Position numbers and translations under genes: made by a program. Of a stretch of 64,000 nt of DNA, positions 12,401 through 22,100 are shown one piece after another (the stretch's first letter is position 1; each line of letters opens with the position of its first letter). Location of the stretch: assembly GCA_030142905.1 (NCBI GenBank), contig JASJOG010000008.1, positions 186,001 to 250,000 of the forward strand, in the 5' to 3' direction. The notes beneath the pieces are model-generated. The model saw nothing but the letters and a program-made list of their open reading frames with translations. It searched no databases and was not told the DNA's origin. This DNA is from Heliopora coerulea. Taxonomy: Eukaryota > Cnidaria > Anthozoa > Scleralcyonacea > Helioporidae.

Positions 12401-15400
12401 ACACAAGACATTTAAAACTGTGTAAGCAATGCAATTATGAAAATGCCTTTAACTGCAAATGGGGTTCTTGTTACATTTCACAATAACAGGACCATTACAG
12501 AAGCATGACACTAATATCTTTCTTCAGTATGTTGGACATGTACTGACCCCATGAAGTTTCTAAAAGACAACAATATTGTTTATCACTTGTACCATGTCAT
12601 GGAAGCTTGGTCCATGTACTTTACTGTACATTACAGTGTTCTCAACTAGTCTAATAAACAACACATGTAAAGCAACAGACTGCAGCTGTAATATACTGGT
12701 AATTACTTCCAATTACATTTAATATGTACCATTATTATTTGGCTGTGGCAGCAAGCTGAATTCCTGCAGTTTGATCAGTTTATAACTGGTCAGATATTTC
12801 CCCTATTGCCTGCTCAGGGGGGGATTTAAAGACGCCTTGCTTGTGTCAAACAAATATTAAAATTTTTGACAATATATGAAGGGAAAATGTATTATGAACA
12901 ATTAGGAAAGGAAAAGTAACCATGTACAGTGAAGCTGGTGAAGAAATTCTACATGAAATGATGACAGAATTGCAAGTCTTTATTTGACATTCTCTACCTT
13001 AGCACTTGTCAATATTTCAGTAAAGCCATACAATAAATTACTTATTCAGTTCACTTGTTCAGTCTGTACTAGTGAAATATCAGACCTCTAAAACATTGGT
13101 CTGATATTTCACTTGACAGTACAGATCTCAGGCTCTGTCAATAAGTAGAAGTATTTGAACTGTGTTTGAAACTTTCAGCCATATTTCCCCCTCCTCAATC
13201 ATTTAAAAAAACATATTACCATAATTAACTTTAAATTAAATGTATTTTAGATGTTTCTCATCCTATATTTGCATTCTTGAATTTTTCATAAATAATTACC
13301 GTTCCCAGCCACCACCCTAATGAAAGTACCATGTTTTTATAAAAGCTTTCACGATCTTTAGTCATTCTCTCCCATCTCTAATTTGGTGATAGACAAATAT
13401 AAACAGAAAACACAACATGCCTTTCTACTTCATGTAACTTCATGAGCTTACCAGTTGATACACTATTTAATATTAAGTCACAAAGTTTTCATATTCTGTT
13501 GTTGAATGGTCACTTTAATATGCTTTAAAATTTGCTTTTTTTCTCTCACCATAGAGTTCACTTTAATGGCAAAGGACTTCAACTCAAACTGTTACTATAA
13601 TTATATCTTGTTTTCCTGCAAATGTAGTTAAGCAGTTTATCACTTTTCATATTCCACATCACATTCATGAGCATTTTTCATTATTAAAGTTTTCATGGTT
13701 ACCATTCCCAATAACCACAGACAACAGAATACACACTGAAAACTAACATTTATTTTAGCCAAAGATCTGTTACCAGTACCTACAGACTGCACTGGGGTAG
13801 TCTTTGCAGGCAGCTTCTGACATTTCAATACACACATCTATCAATGAAAACAGAGATTTCCCTGCAGAGAGAATGTGAGAAGCAACACACCACTACATTT
13901 TAAGTCTTCTTGGAACCCATTTTCTTGATGACACTTGCCAGATACAGAATCTGAAATGTTCACAGTTTATATACATCATACTCCAGAAGATCACAATTCA
14001 AGGTACTTTGCTCTGCTGGAATGGTATTCAAATATTAATTAGTCCTCTCTCTGGCATAGGATCCTGATGGAAAGCTCTGCACAATATTGCAGAATTCCCT
14101 GAGCAATCATGAAATTACAACTATAAAGCTGGACTAAGACCAACCTAGCACTCTGGGAGTTTTGTTTGCTCCCCAAGTCATGTACAGAATTTTTTGAAAT
14201 TGTCAAGATGACACTGATGCTATACAGCATTAATATTATTATGCCTCCAGATTATCACATGCTTTTACAGTATAATCAGTGTTCTCAAGAAATTTTAGAG
14301 TAGTCAGTCCTAAATAAAAAAAAGACCAGCATCTGCCAATTAATTACCCAAAGTGCATAGTACAGTCATGGTCATAGAAAGGCACATGTACATGCTTACA
14401 TATATAATTTTATTTTTTTCACTTCTTTGAATGAATACACATGTTCTTCAGCTACGTACACACAGTACATCGTAAATCATATAAAGCACCCTTGTTTACA
14501 TAATCTTCATATTCTTTGTTCACTACATGTACGACATAAACTAACCAGTTTCTGTTCATTCCTTGGAAAACTAGGAAGATTGTTATTTACCTTTCTTTTA
14601 AATTTTGACATCCTGTGCACCTTTTTGCTTTAATAATCTCTTTATATGATGTAAATTTTCTTGTATAAAAGGGAAAATGTTTTCACATGCTCTTTGAATG
14701 ACAAAAACTCAAATACTGTAACACAAAATAACTGTGGTTTATGCCTGGCTTTGAACTTCTCATTTACACTGCCATCCTCCTGCTTATACCAGTATCATTG
14801 TTTTTAATCAATACATGTGTGTCTTATGGTAAATAACATAATATTTCACATTCTGATCTGTCTAAATGATTTTCATTTATTGTTTGCTTCCAGATGATAT
14901 GAACTCTTTAACACAGTGTTCATCACCTTGACTTAATGTGGAAAAAAAGCTTGGTTCAAATTATCTTACAGAAACATAAGCACAATTTTCTGTAGTTTTG
15001 TTTAGCAAAATAGCCAGCTCTTTGCACAAGACTAGTTAGCAAAGTTGATAATGTATAGTGTTTATGCTGTTTCCAGAGTATACTATAAAATTGTAAAATT
15101 ATCTTTTCCATGTTAAAAAGTTACATTGGTTTCTAATTTTTACTGCCTGCATTTTGCAGCAGGCTGTAAAGTTAAAGAATTGAGTGACACATACCATACC
15201 TGACCTTGTACAGTATGACTGTTTACAAATTATAAATTTTCACATTTATAAAAAAACTTTAAATATTGATGATATCATAAATTAATTATAGCTAAGAATG
15301 TTAAAATTTTCCAACTGTGATATAGGACCTGTCAGCAAAGCCTGGAAAAAATAACTTTAATACATTTCACAACATACATTAAGTAGTCAACGTGCCTACC

Positions 15401-15934
15401 CACCCTTGTATACAGAGGCAGTCGTCACCCTACCCATGGATCAAAACATTACTGCTAACCATAGTTCTTCAATCAGCATCAGAATACAGCATTGAGACTG
15501 TTGGAAATGATAACTGTTCACCAAACACAGTTTTGGCCGTTTGACATCGGTACATGGCCATCGTGACACGATACAACCATTTCAAAATATATCATTATTG
15601 AGAAGACAACATCCTGGTAATTCTTTACGAGCAACACTCTTTTCTTAAATATACATATAATTTTAAAACGTTAATTGACCAAGAACAAATACGAAGAATC
15701 ACCATTATTACCTTTGGTTGGTGTATCAAAGAAGTGCTCTATCGTCTCAATAGAAAGCTCTTGAAAGCGCAGGAGAGGACCAAATATTTTGATAAAAGAG
15801 CAAACAACTGCAAAGTTCGGATCTTTAACTACTTCTTTGCTTCTCTTTGAAGCAGGCAAAACAATATTTTCTTCCACTTCTTTGTTGTCTGTTCCAGAGT
15901 CATTTATTTCACCGTTTTCTGTCATTGACGCCAT
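352..15934 (-). CDS. RSF1: RSF1-like chromatin remodelling factor subunit (5' part, 8 exons; 3' end beyond window)
   Basis: RSF1 is the histone-binding partner of the SNF2H/ISWI ATPase in the RSF nucleosome-spacing complex and acts in the nucleus. Exons read on the minus strand: 15934-15712, 11300-11206, 11114-11022, 9143-9012, 8155-8079, 6324-6170, 3698-3568, 456-352. All have GT-AG borders and compatible phases, giving about 337 residues. The N-terminal block ([15 protein letters not shown]) and the following segments ([55 protein letters not shown]) match the conserved DDT/WHIM-type region of RSF1 in order. A PHD finger (CARC, CDKC, YHTAC, WFCPYC) is split over the last two exons. The PHD starts near residue 290, far earlier than in vertebrate RSF1, so the long acidic middle region is short or has been missed. 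The gene is divergent to eIF3f. Identification is from recalled family features. Confidence 0.86.
997..1335 (-). mobile_element. LINE reverse transcriptase C-terminal remnant
   Basis: A 112-codon open frame in RSF1 intron 7. [20 protein letters not shown] and [15 protein letters not shown] match the region after the RT domain of CR1/L2/RTE-like non-LTR elements ('YNTR... F--R-AK-WN-LP'). No RT palm motifs remain nearby. Confidence 0.6.
1446..1479 (+). ncRNA. Hammerhead-like ribozyme motif, copy 1 (degenerate)
   Basis: ACT, CCGACGA, a stem-II segment ending GCTC, GAAAC, GTC, AGT. Stem I ACU/AGU pairs; U4 of the core is changed to C and stem II is weak, so activity is doubtful. Antisense to RSF1. 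Confidence 0.4.
2036..2215. repeat. Minisatellite, 20-bp unit ATCGGATCGGATTGGGTTGG
   Basis: About nine imperfect copies in RSF1 intron 7. The lack of stops makes repetitive open frames on both strands ([14 protein letters not shown], [14 protein letters not shown]), which I treat as artefacts. Confidence 0.85.
3568..3698 (-). CDS. RSF1: RSF1 exon 7 (acidic stretch and first half of PHD finger)
   Basis: Acceptor AATTGCAG, donor GTAAGT, 43 codons after a split glycine. A basic run is followed by an acidic stretch ([10 protein letters not shown]) and [12 protein letters not shown], the first zinc-ligand pair of a PHD finger. The exon stops exactly before the ILLC strand supplied by exon 8. Confidence 0.82.
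4111..4730. mobile_element. MITE-like inverted repeat element
   Basis: The arm at 4111-4148 (AGCTCATTAAATATGCAGCG, GCCATCTT) is inverted at 4691-4730 (CCGCATATTTAAAGAGCTTT). In the RSF1 intron between exons 6 and 7. Confidence 0.5.
6170..6324 (-). CDS. RSF1: RSF1 exon 6 (lysine-rich linker)
   Basis: Acceptor GTGTTTTAG. The first base completes the TGT codon from exon 5. It begins [15 protein letters not shown], aligning with the helix that follows the W-K motif in RSF1, then becomes a charged Lys/Glu tract ([14 protein letters not shown]). The donor GTATTG is weak. The phase fits exon 7 directly, but other exons between 6170 and 3698 cannot be excluded. Confidence 0.65.
6597..6757. repeat. 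CTGT/CTGC-rich low-complexity repeat
   Basis: Degenerate repeats of GTCTGTCTG and GCCTGCCTG units, pyrimidine-biased. Intronic in RSF1. Confidence 0.65.
7376..7470 (+). repeat. Dispersed repeat family copy B
   Basis: TTTACTCTGGCTAACGCCA, GATTTTGCTCGTCAACGGG, then CAGGAAAGAGTTAA. The most complete member in this window. Confidence 0.6.
7724..7780. repeat. Perfect 13-bp hairpin
   Basis: TGCTTTATCGGAT and ATCCGATAAAGCA separated by 31 bp in an RSF1 intron. Could be a MITE remnant or a structured RNA. Confidence 0.6.
8079..8155 (-). CDS. RSF1: RSF1 exon 5
   Basis: Acceptor TATTTTTGAG, donor GTAATT, 25 codons plus [12 protein letters not shown] and CEAWKVLA correspond to the strand pair that follows the YW motif in RSF1. 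The acceptor was chosen because it keeps phase 0 with exon 4. Confidence 0.75.
9012..9143 (-). CDS. RSF1: RSF1 exon 4
   Basis: Forty-four codons between TTTTACAG and donor GTAGGA. Residues include [11 protein letters not shown] and [14 protein letters not shown]. The latter is the WHIM-like 'R--PIG-D-DGL-YW' motif, highly diagnostic for RSF1 and related DDT/PHD chromatin proteins. Confidence 0.87.
9145..9232. repeat. TAACAA microsatellite
   Basis: Repeated AACAATAACCATTGCAACAA-type units next to RSF1 exon 4, on the acceptor side of the exon. Confidence 0.65.
9309..9347 (-). ncRNA. Hammerhead-like ribozyme motif, copy 2 (intact core)
   Basis: Minus strand: UACU, CUGAAGA, U, GUUGC-ACGCC-GCAAC, GAAAC, GUC, AGUA. 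Stem I is 4 bp and stem II is a perfect 5 bp. The CUGANGA, GAAA and GUC elements are all present, with one extra base before stem II. ACGU can form helix III between two molecules. Sense orientation within RSF1 intron 3. Confidence 0.55.
9816..10354. mobile_element. hAT non-autonomous element with exact 8-bp target duplication
   Basis: Starts CAGTGGCATTGCTAG and ends TAGCTATGCCACAG. ATAACTAC is repeated exactly at 9808-9815 and 10355-10362, the 8-bp duplication typical of hAT elements. Lies in RSF1 intron 3. Confidence 0.8.
9967..10158. mobile_element. MITE nested inside the hAT element
   Basis: Termini of about 48 bp are inverted copies, e.g. TGTGATTTTATGCCTTGCAA and the reverse complement of the right end, TGTGATTTTATAGGTTGCAA. 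A few mismatches. Explains the symmetric core of the surrounding hAT. Confidence 0.6.
11022..11114 (-). CDS. RSF1: RSF1 exon 3
   Basis: Thirty-one codons between TATTTTAG and donor GTATGT. Residues include [17 protein letters not shown], matching the conserved 'AW-E--G-----E-K--LLK' stretch of RSF1. Phase 0 at both ends. Confidence 0.85.
11206..11300 (-). CDS. RSF1: RSF1 exon 2
   Basis: Acceptor after TTGCCAG, donor GTACCA. Phase 1 entry joins the G left from exon 1 to make glycine. Encodes 31 further residues including [20 protein letters not shown], which corresponds to the helical segment after the N-terminal RSF1 block. Confidence 0.85.
11995..12100 (+). repeat. Dispersed repeat family copy C
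   Basis: GATGATTTTGTTTAGCAAAG, GTGGGGCATCTGTCCCTCAA and AGTTAATTGA match the family with C-to-T decay. Confidence 0.45.
13063..13125. repeat. Long hairpin
   Basis: TCTGTACTAGTGAAATATCA with GACC is inverted as GGTCTGATATTTCACTTG with ACAGTACAGA around an 11-base loop. The arms pair almost fully, with small bulges. RSF1 intron 1. Confidence 0.65.
15712..15934 (-). CDS. RSF1: RSF1 exon 1 (N-terminus)
   Basis: Start chosen at the ATG at 15934 (MASMTENG). The frame is open upstream to another ATG at 16009, but that extension would overlap the eIF3f start. Seventy-four codons plus one base. It holds an acidic/serine lead followed by [10 protein letters not shown] and [10 protein letters not shown], the RSF1 N-terminal signature. 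The donor after CCAAAG is GTAATA. Confidence 0.85.
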
Positions 15935-15982
15935 ATTACGAGTTGGACTGAGAACAAATAACGTGTGTTTTATTGGCCCAAG

Positions 15983-16159
15983 ATGGCGTCTTGTAAAGTT
16001 GTGATTCATCCAGTGGTCTTATTTTCTATCGTGGACAGCTATGAACGTCGGAATGAAGATGCGAAAAGAGTCATTGGAACCCTTTTAGGAACCATTGACA
16101 AGAATGTTGTTGAAATTAAAAATTGTTTTTGTGTCCCCCATAATGAATCAAAAGATGAG
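15983..16159 (+). CDS. EIF3F: eIF3f exon 1
   Basis: Fifty-nine codons from ATG in the context CCAAGATGGCG to donor GTATGA. Encodes the first half of the MPN domain ([37 protein letters not shown]). Confidence 0.93.
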
Positions 16160-19100
16160 GTATGACTTCTACATAATCTAAATAACCGATGTTTAGTGTG
16201 TGACTTCAAGTTGTAAATGTTTATATATACCTCAACTGTTTTGTTTGTTTGTTTGTTTAATTAAAAAGGTGGCTGTCGATATGGAATATGCTAAAAATAT
16301 GTACGAATTGCACAGAAAAGCGAATATAAATACTCAAATTGTTGGATGGTTAGTGCTCTTATTGTAATTATTGCTTGTATTGTACCGTACACAAATCAAC
16401 ACTTTTCAGTTCACATTTTATGAGACTTAGTAAATAATTCCCTATTCTTAATCCTCTGTGAGTGGATTCTTTTGTCATCCCCTCTAAATATCCAAGTGGC
16501 ATAGTGGTTTCTGATGACAGGTTGAAGGTTGGTACCCATACAGTACTTCAAAGCACAGTGTATTCCAAATACAGACATGAGTATTTTTCATGCATCACTA
16601 TCCTGCCTAACAGAATTATAATACCATGATTACCTCCAAGAGGATATTTAATGGAAGAATTCCCTGAAAAAAGGTAAATTTCTAATTTTTCTCATTGACT
16701 CATTCCAAGCTGGATGGATCTTCTAGTAATTTATTCTGGCTTTTATGTGCTAGATGATTTTACTTAAGAAAGTGAGACATCCTGCTGGGAAAAGATTATA
16801 ACCATATCGATTAAATCTTTCTGGACAAGATCAGCCTTTTGTTATTTTTCTCAATAATTATCTTCTATTATTTTACTCTATTCTTCCAGATCTGTTTTCC
16901 CAAAGTAAAGCACACTTTGCAGCATTATGAAATATGCGAAATAGATCAAATCAAAACAGTGAACTTAAAGGCATCGGCACCTTTACCACCTTGTGCATTT
17001 TCCATATCAAATACCATTTTGCATAGCAACTAATTTTATTATTCCTTATTATTTTAAATATATTACTGTATTTCGCAGCATATGACTCAACCTGGCATAT
17101 AAGTCGAACCCCTATTTTCTCATGAAAAAATCATGACTTTTATGATATCCTGAGTATAAGTCAAGTCTCTCAAATTAAATAGTTACCAGACACAGAATAG
17201 TGTTCGGAGAAACTTTAGTAACATGGCAAATCTTTTACACCATATTTTTTTAATCTTTTAGAGTTTATTTTAATATAGAAAATTACACAGTTGATCAGCA
17301 CATTTTGTCTTTGGTAGATCTTTTATTTTGTCAGATTGTTTCTGCCAGTCTCAAACAAGCTAACACCAAACTTGTGGCCAGCAGCAGAGTTGTTTGACTT
17401 TTCAGCCAAGTCAACAACCTTCAACTTCATTGAAGATACGAACATATATTTCAAGATACAAATCGTGCTTTGTATTTTCATCATTTTGGAGTCATGTTGA
17501 AGTCTTTACACTGTAAGAATGTGGTTTATGATAAAATACATCAACCATGTTGATGTGCCAGTTTACCAGCAATGAGCTAATTGGTCCATTTCTTGACACA
17601 GATGGAGGACTGTTACTAGTATATCCAGTCCATGATTTTGCTCAATTTCAGGACCTTTTGTATAAGTTGAGGTGGACTTTTAGAGATCAATTTTGGGTCC
17701 TAGAAAATCGACTTATACACCGTGAAATATGGTATTATATTATTGTAATTATCTTATGATGTACATGGATAAATTTGATTTGGTTGTCTTTCCAGGTATG
17801 CAACTGGTGTAGATGTCACAGAACATTCTGTTCTTATTCATGATTTCTACTCAAGAGAAACAAGCAATCCTGTCCATCTCATTTTGGACACTACCCTGCA
17901 AAAGAACTCATTAGGCATCAAAGCATATGTAAGGTAAAGTATATTTGGTTTATTCAGTTAATTCCATGCCAAATGTTTTTATTTATGATACAAATGTAAC
18001 AATGAGTTGGTCTTAAGATAAAACTGTACCAAGTCCATTTTTATAGAGTTTACTAGAACTGATTGCAGTAAGCAGATTGTTAGATTGGAGAGGTTTGCTC
18101 CTGTTCTATCTGTGTTACTGTATGTTTATCCTATTTTTGGAACAGTAATTGCAGTGGTGGATTTAGCATAAGTCAAACCACTCACTCAACTGAGTTGAAC
18201 AATTGCCAACCCAAAAATGAAATAAGCTAAAATTATGCAAAACTTCACAACATTTACTTCAGTCAGAAAGCCATTACAATCACCATTGATGAGGTTTAAC
18301 TGGTTAAGTGGGTTGGCACTTCTCAGGCAAGAGCAGCCTCCTTTGTTGTTTTTTGACTGGTCTGCCTCTTATTCTGGCTGTCTCATTGACTGAAATTTTG
18401 CATTTTCACTTAGTGATTAGTGCAATGGGTTCCCTGGTCAGTTTTACCAGTTTGACCCATTTACCTTGTAAATGAGATATCTAACTGGCTAATATATCAA
18501 TTTTTGAGACATGTAATTGGTCGATGTATGTTGACTGGTCAGTCTGACTTGACCAGTCAAAGGTTTATCATTCATTCAGGTGTTCTGTGTTAAAAATATC
18601 TCACACTCAAAAAAAAAACAAAAAACCAACAAACAAAACAACAACAACAAACTAAAAACTGTGTAATATTGATAGTTGGTTCTAATGTTTTCAAAAGCAT
18701 AGCATCAGCATTTGAAACAAACTAGGAACTTCTACAACAACAGGCCTTTTAATTTGATGCGTAAAAGGTACTCTTCATGTCAGTCTCCTTGGTGTCCTTG
18801 CATATAAGGGGAAACCAACAATTACACTTACTTTGTAAAGTTAGAAGACTACAAGAACTCCACAGGTACTGTCAATGAATTTTTAACATTATCTAACTCA
18901 TTTTAGCATTTTAGACTGACAGAAAATGAGGGGATATTTTTCCTCTTATCAGGTTTTTTGAAAGAAGGGGAAGCTTAAAAAGCTACCAAACACAGGAGAT
19001 TAGTTTGCATCAGTTTTGAGAAAATGCATACTCTAAACAACCACAACAGGTTGAAAGCCTAGTCATGTGAAAAAAAAGCATGAAAGCCAATCTGCCCACA

Positions 19101-22100
19101 CTTTTAAACCACTGAATCAAAGATTTTGAGGGAAGAGTACATGCAATGGTGAGTTTTTTTTGACCCAAAGAACTGGATCAATGAAAAGGACAGTCATGCT
19201 ATTACCAGTTTTGCCAATCATTTCCCAGCAACATTAGCAGCAACAGGATACATCTAAAGCTCTCAACAAAATTACATTGAAGTTTGGCACAGGAATGGGG
19301 AAGCTAAAGGTTTTTGGCAAAAGATTATTAATCTTAAAAGATGTGACTACTCAAATGTGCATGCCCTTGCAGAGATTTAATTGCAATAAGTGGATTAGAC
19401 TCAAGTGTTGAGCACACTTTAGCATCTTCACTAACATACTATTGTATACCAACAGGTGCCTTTAAATGAAGCATAGTAGAATGGAGTTAATGTTCATAAC
19501 TGGTGCAAATGACAAAAGCTCAAATATTGTAGACAGAAGTGAAATTATCAAGAGAACACTCAACATTTATTGCAAAAAAAAGAAGAAAAGATAAACTTTC
19601 AGGAACTGAACCACCAAGTAAAGTTATACGAATGGAATTAGATGAGGGTGGTGATCAACGTGTAGAGATTCATGCAAGTAGCACAGTTAATTCTGAAGAT
19701 TCTGATATTTTTTCATGATTCTGATAACAATCCTTTTGATGCAGAAAGCAAAGAAGATTGTTAACATAAAGATAAACCATTTGAATAAATAGTGTTGTTT
19801 GTAAACTCTTTTTTGGCTGTAGTTTTAAGTGTGTTTTGATTGGCTGTGAAAATACTGACAATAACCTTGGTAACATGATGAGTTAGGTAAAATTGTTTTT
19901 TTCATGGTATTTCCTAGTCATAAGGAATCAATTTAAGCCCCTGTGCAATTCACATGTGCAAGTTGATTAATGTGTGTGAATCACCACATGCATGCCGTTT
20001 TGCTTATGAAAAGGCCAGCAGCAAAATATCTACAGTGATTTACTATGTAGTTTAAGCCACCTTTGGGTGGTGTCTGACATAGAGCATTCACTTGCAATTG
20101 AGCACACATTGAGGACCTCAAATAAAAATTATGGGTTTGATAGATTTATTCCCTTGCTTGTGAAGAGAGGAAAATAACGAGTAGCTGTAAGATAATTTGG
20201 TGGATTCTGTTTTTAATTTATTGATTGTATTATTGAGGTTGTCAAACTTCATTTCTTAATAGTCCTCATGCAAACAGTATAATTCACATCATTCATTGGT
20301 AAACACTTGCATTCTTTGTGCTTGCCAGGCATGATCAGCCTTGGGTGAATTATTAATGAACTGACTAGTTGAAGATTGCCCGTGAGAGGCCCTTAATGTG
20401 TAATGTTAAACTTTAGAGCTTCTAGTTTTGAAAGCCTTTCTCATAGTGTATGTGATGTGTGTGAATTATGATCATCCTTATAAAGGCTTTTTACTGAGAT
20501 ATGGTGTTGTCTTGGATTATGTTGGGTGTTACCTTGGATGTTTGTCAAACATCAAAATGTTGTCAGTTTTTATAATTGTAAATGAAATAAACTTTCTTTG
20601 TCTTCTGTCACAAATTTTTATTTAACAAATCAAAATTGCTTGAGTGTTTCTGTGCTGTGATATAAACATGAATGATGTAATTTCAACCAGAAAAATGCCT
20701 AGTGAAAACACAAGACATAACTGAGTGTTTTCTGGTATTTTTCCAGTTGAAATGGCACTATTCAGGCCTTTTCGCGAGCAAAATGGCACATGTGCAATGA
20801 TTCATACATGCAAATCAACTTGCGTGTGCGAATCACATGGGTGTTTAAATTGATCTGTTATGACTAGGAAGTACCACAAAAACAAATCATTTTATCTCAT
20901 TCATCATGTTACTAAGGTTATTGTCTGCACCTTAGCCATCAATCAAAACACACTTAAAACTATAGCAAAACAAAAATTGACAAACAATGCTATTTATATA
21001 AACGGTTTATCTTTATGTTAATCATCTTCTTCACTTTCTGCTTCAAAAGGGTCATGATTAGGATCGTGAAAAATATCAGAATCTTCAGAATTATCTGTGC
21101 TAATTGCACTATTCTCAATGCATTGATCATTGCCCTCTTCTGATTCCAACAGTACTGTGCTAAACTTAACGTAATTTCGTTGAGAACTTTGGTCGAGTCA
21201 TATCTTACAGCAAGTAATTTTGCTTGGAAATGATTGGCAAAACTGGTAATAATATTGTTTCTGTAGTTCTTTTCATCTGTCCAGTTTTTTGGGTCAAAAA
21301 AAAAGACTCACCATTGTGTATACGCTGTCTTCAGAATCTTTGATTCAGTGATCTAAAAGCATGGACAGATTGGCTTTTGCATTTTTATATGCATCACTAG
21401 CTTTCAACCTGTTGCAGTTGTTCAGACTGCACATTTTTTCAAAACTGATGCAACCTAATTGACTCATGCAGGATTTGACCTCACACCCTTGGGACTTGAT
21501 AGCTCAACAGGTAGAGCAGCAGGCCAGTATCCTGAAGGTGCAAGTTCAAATCTTCCTTGAGTCAATATTTTTCAGTTGACTTCGGCAGTGTCAGATTATC
21601 ATGAAAAATTTCTGTTCATGTATATTTCTGAGGATGATTCTGAGATAAAAACTAATCTCCCATGTTTGGCAGCTTTTAACCCTTCCCCACCCTTCAAAAT
21701 ATCCTATGAGAGGGAAAACATCCCCTCATTTTATTGTCAGCCTAAAACACTAAAATGAGCTATAGCACTATGGTGTCAGTGGTGTTCTCTAACTCCAACA
21801 GAGGAAGTGCAATTATCAGTATCACCTCATAGGCAAGAGGACCAAGAATACATGAGGATGGCCTTTCACACATGTGACAAATAGCAAGCGCAGTTTGGAT
21901 TGTGTATGTGCCAATGTGTGCACGTGCAATCCCACATGTCAAATGAAAAGGCCTGATTATTCGTGTTTCTATCACAGTACAGAGACATGGAAGCTACTTG
22001 TTTTATAAAGTAACCAAGGTTTTTTCAAGTTTTCATGACATCATATCTCTGTACTCTAATACAAAATTAAAATGACATCAGGCATGCCTCTGTACCCTGA

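Larger units (their letters stand above)
15530..16230. promoter_or_regulatory. Bidirectional promoter region of RSF1 and eIF3f (CpG-containing island)
   Basis: Only 48 bp (15935-15982) separate the two divergent start codons, and both starts sit in the sequence ATGGCGTC. CpG dinucleotides are frequent here but nearly absent for kilobases on both sides. The eIF3f start lies in CAAGATGGCGTC, which resembles a YY1-type downstream promoter element; this is inference. No TATA box is seen. Confidence 0.7.

Noticed and set aside
21490..21563. Functional tRNA gene
   Set aside because: A and B boxes are good, but acceptor and T stems do not pair; better read as a tRNA-derived SINE head.
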